From Patescibacteria group bacterium (GTDB lineage: Bacteria; Patescibacteriota; Minisyncoccia; Phycocordibacterales; UBA12088): DNA of 6,025 bases. Under the pieces are notes generated by a model. It searched no databases. It was not told the DNA's origin and saw only the letters and a program-made list of their open reading frames with translations. Positions 5,739-6,025 of this stretch are shown here, in pieces. The stretch lies in assembly GCA_015491145.1 (NCBI GenBank), contig WFWM01000031.1, positions 1 to 6,025 of the forward strand, written 5' to 3'. Position 1 is the stretch's first letter. Each line of letters begins with the position of its first letter. The position numbers and the translations under genes are program-made.

Positions 5739-6025
5739 ATGGGAGAAGCCGTGCTCCAGATGCGTATCTTCTTCCTCCTCACGGCAGTTGCAGTAGTGGT
5801 GGTGACGATACTGGTGGCGGTGGCACTTTGGTATGTAATTCGCATTGTCCGACGGGTGGATGGCATCGTGCGGGATGTAGAAGCTATTGCCCGGCGCGTG
5901 CAGGAAGGGGTGAGTGAGATGGGAGAGCTTGCGGAAGAAGGGATGGAACGCATCCAAGCGCTCCTCACCCTCGTTGGGGGAAAGCGGATGTGGAAGCGGC
6001 GAAAACAGGTGCACCAACATCGGGA
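5739..6025 (+). CDS. single-span membrane protein with cytoplasmic helical tail, partial at the right edge
   Basis: The reading frame is open from ATG 5739 to the window end (95 complete codons, no stop). A hydrophobic helix spans about 10-35 (FFLLTAVAVVVVTILVAVAL), followed by basic residues (RIVRR) and then an amphipathic, heptad-like helix (VDGIVRDVEAIARRVQEGVSEMGELAEEGMERI, split over 40-72) and a Lys/Arg-rich end (GKRMWKRRKQ). The layout resembles small DUF948-like membrane coiled-coil proteins, but I would not assign a family. The start is uncertain. ATG 5739 fits a leaderless reading. GTG 5751 has GGGAG five bases upstream. ATG 5760 would place the start just before the membrane helix. 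It begins 13 bases after dus and may continue the same transcript. Codon use matches the neighbours, so I judge it real. Confidence 0.75.
   Translation, partial: MGEAVLQMRIFFLLTAVAVVVVTILVAVALWYVIRIVRRVDGIVRDVEAIARRVQEGVSEMGELAEEGMERIQALLTLVGGKRMWKRRKQVHQHR

Noticed and set aside
1..6025. Mobile element, CRISPR array, toxin-antitoxin or phage genes
   Set aside because: No direct-repeat array, terminal inverted repeats, transposase or integrase motifs were seen. All genes share strand, GC level and codon bias.

Overview
The window is a densely packed, GC-rich bacterial segment with every gene on the + strand. It holds six genes complete at both ends or nearly so, and one gene running off the right edge. 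I read it as chromosomal core plus lineage-specific genes, not as a mobile or defence island: there is no transposase, integrase, tRNA, CRISPR array or recognisable repeat family. The likely source is a Candidate Phyla Radiation / Patescibacteria (Parcubacteria-like) genome. This is inferred from remembered family traits, not from a search. The traits are a short one-core EF-Ts, rpsB-tsf without the usual pyrH-frr, a WHY-type small membrane protein directly upstream of a membrane-anchored ClpC-like ATPase, and a Dus with a GCPDR..(x)RQGAGA active-site region. High GC is not typical of most Parcubacteria but occurs in some.

Layout. Bases 24-1407 carry rpsB (ribosomal protein S2) and tsf (EF-Ts). 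Eight bases later a small single-span membrane protein (1416-1784) follows, probably in the same transcript. Bases 1785-1838 are the only clear transcription-unit boundary: an imperfect hairpin and then an extended -10 promoter-like element placed so that the mRNA would begin at, or one base before, the next ATG. Bases 1848-4676 hold a membrane protein of 137 residues and an 800-residue AAA+ protein of the ClpC/ClpB class, 12 bases apart. A tRNA-dihydrouridine synthase gene (4706-5725) follows closely and may be co-transcribed. The window ends inside a small single-span, coiled-coil-like protein (from about 5739).

Function. The first unit serves translation (S2 and the EF-Tu exchange factor). 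The second is the most interesting part. The AAA+ protein has a two-helix membrane anchor, a first ATPase domain in which Walker A and Walker B have both lost their key residues, an intact second ATPase domain, no M-domain, no aromatic pore-loop residue in the second ring and no visible ClpP-docking tripeptide. With its small membrane partner it looks like a membrane-bound unfoldase or remodelling machine unlike standard ClpC. Dus modifies tRNA uridines and fits the translation theme only loosely.

Start signals are mixed. Two genes have good Shine-Dalgarno sequences (AAA+ and dus), two have none (tsf and the 122-residue protein), and the three that may begin transcripts have TGn-(-10)-like elements 7-8 bases before ATG, suggesting leaderless mRNAs. 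Five of the starts share GT directly before ATG.
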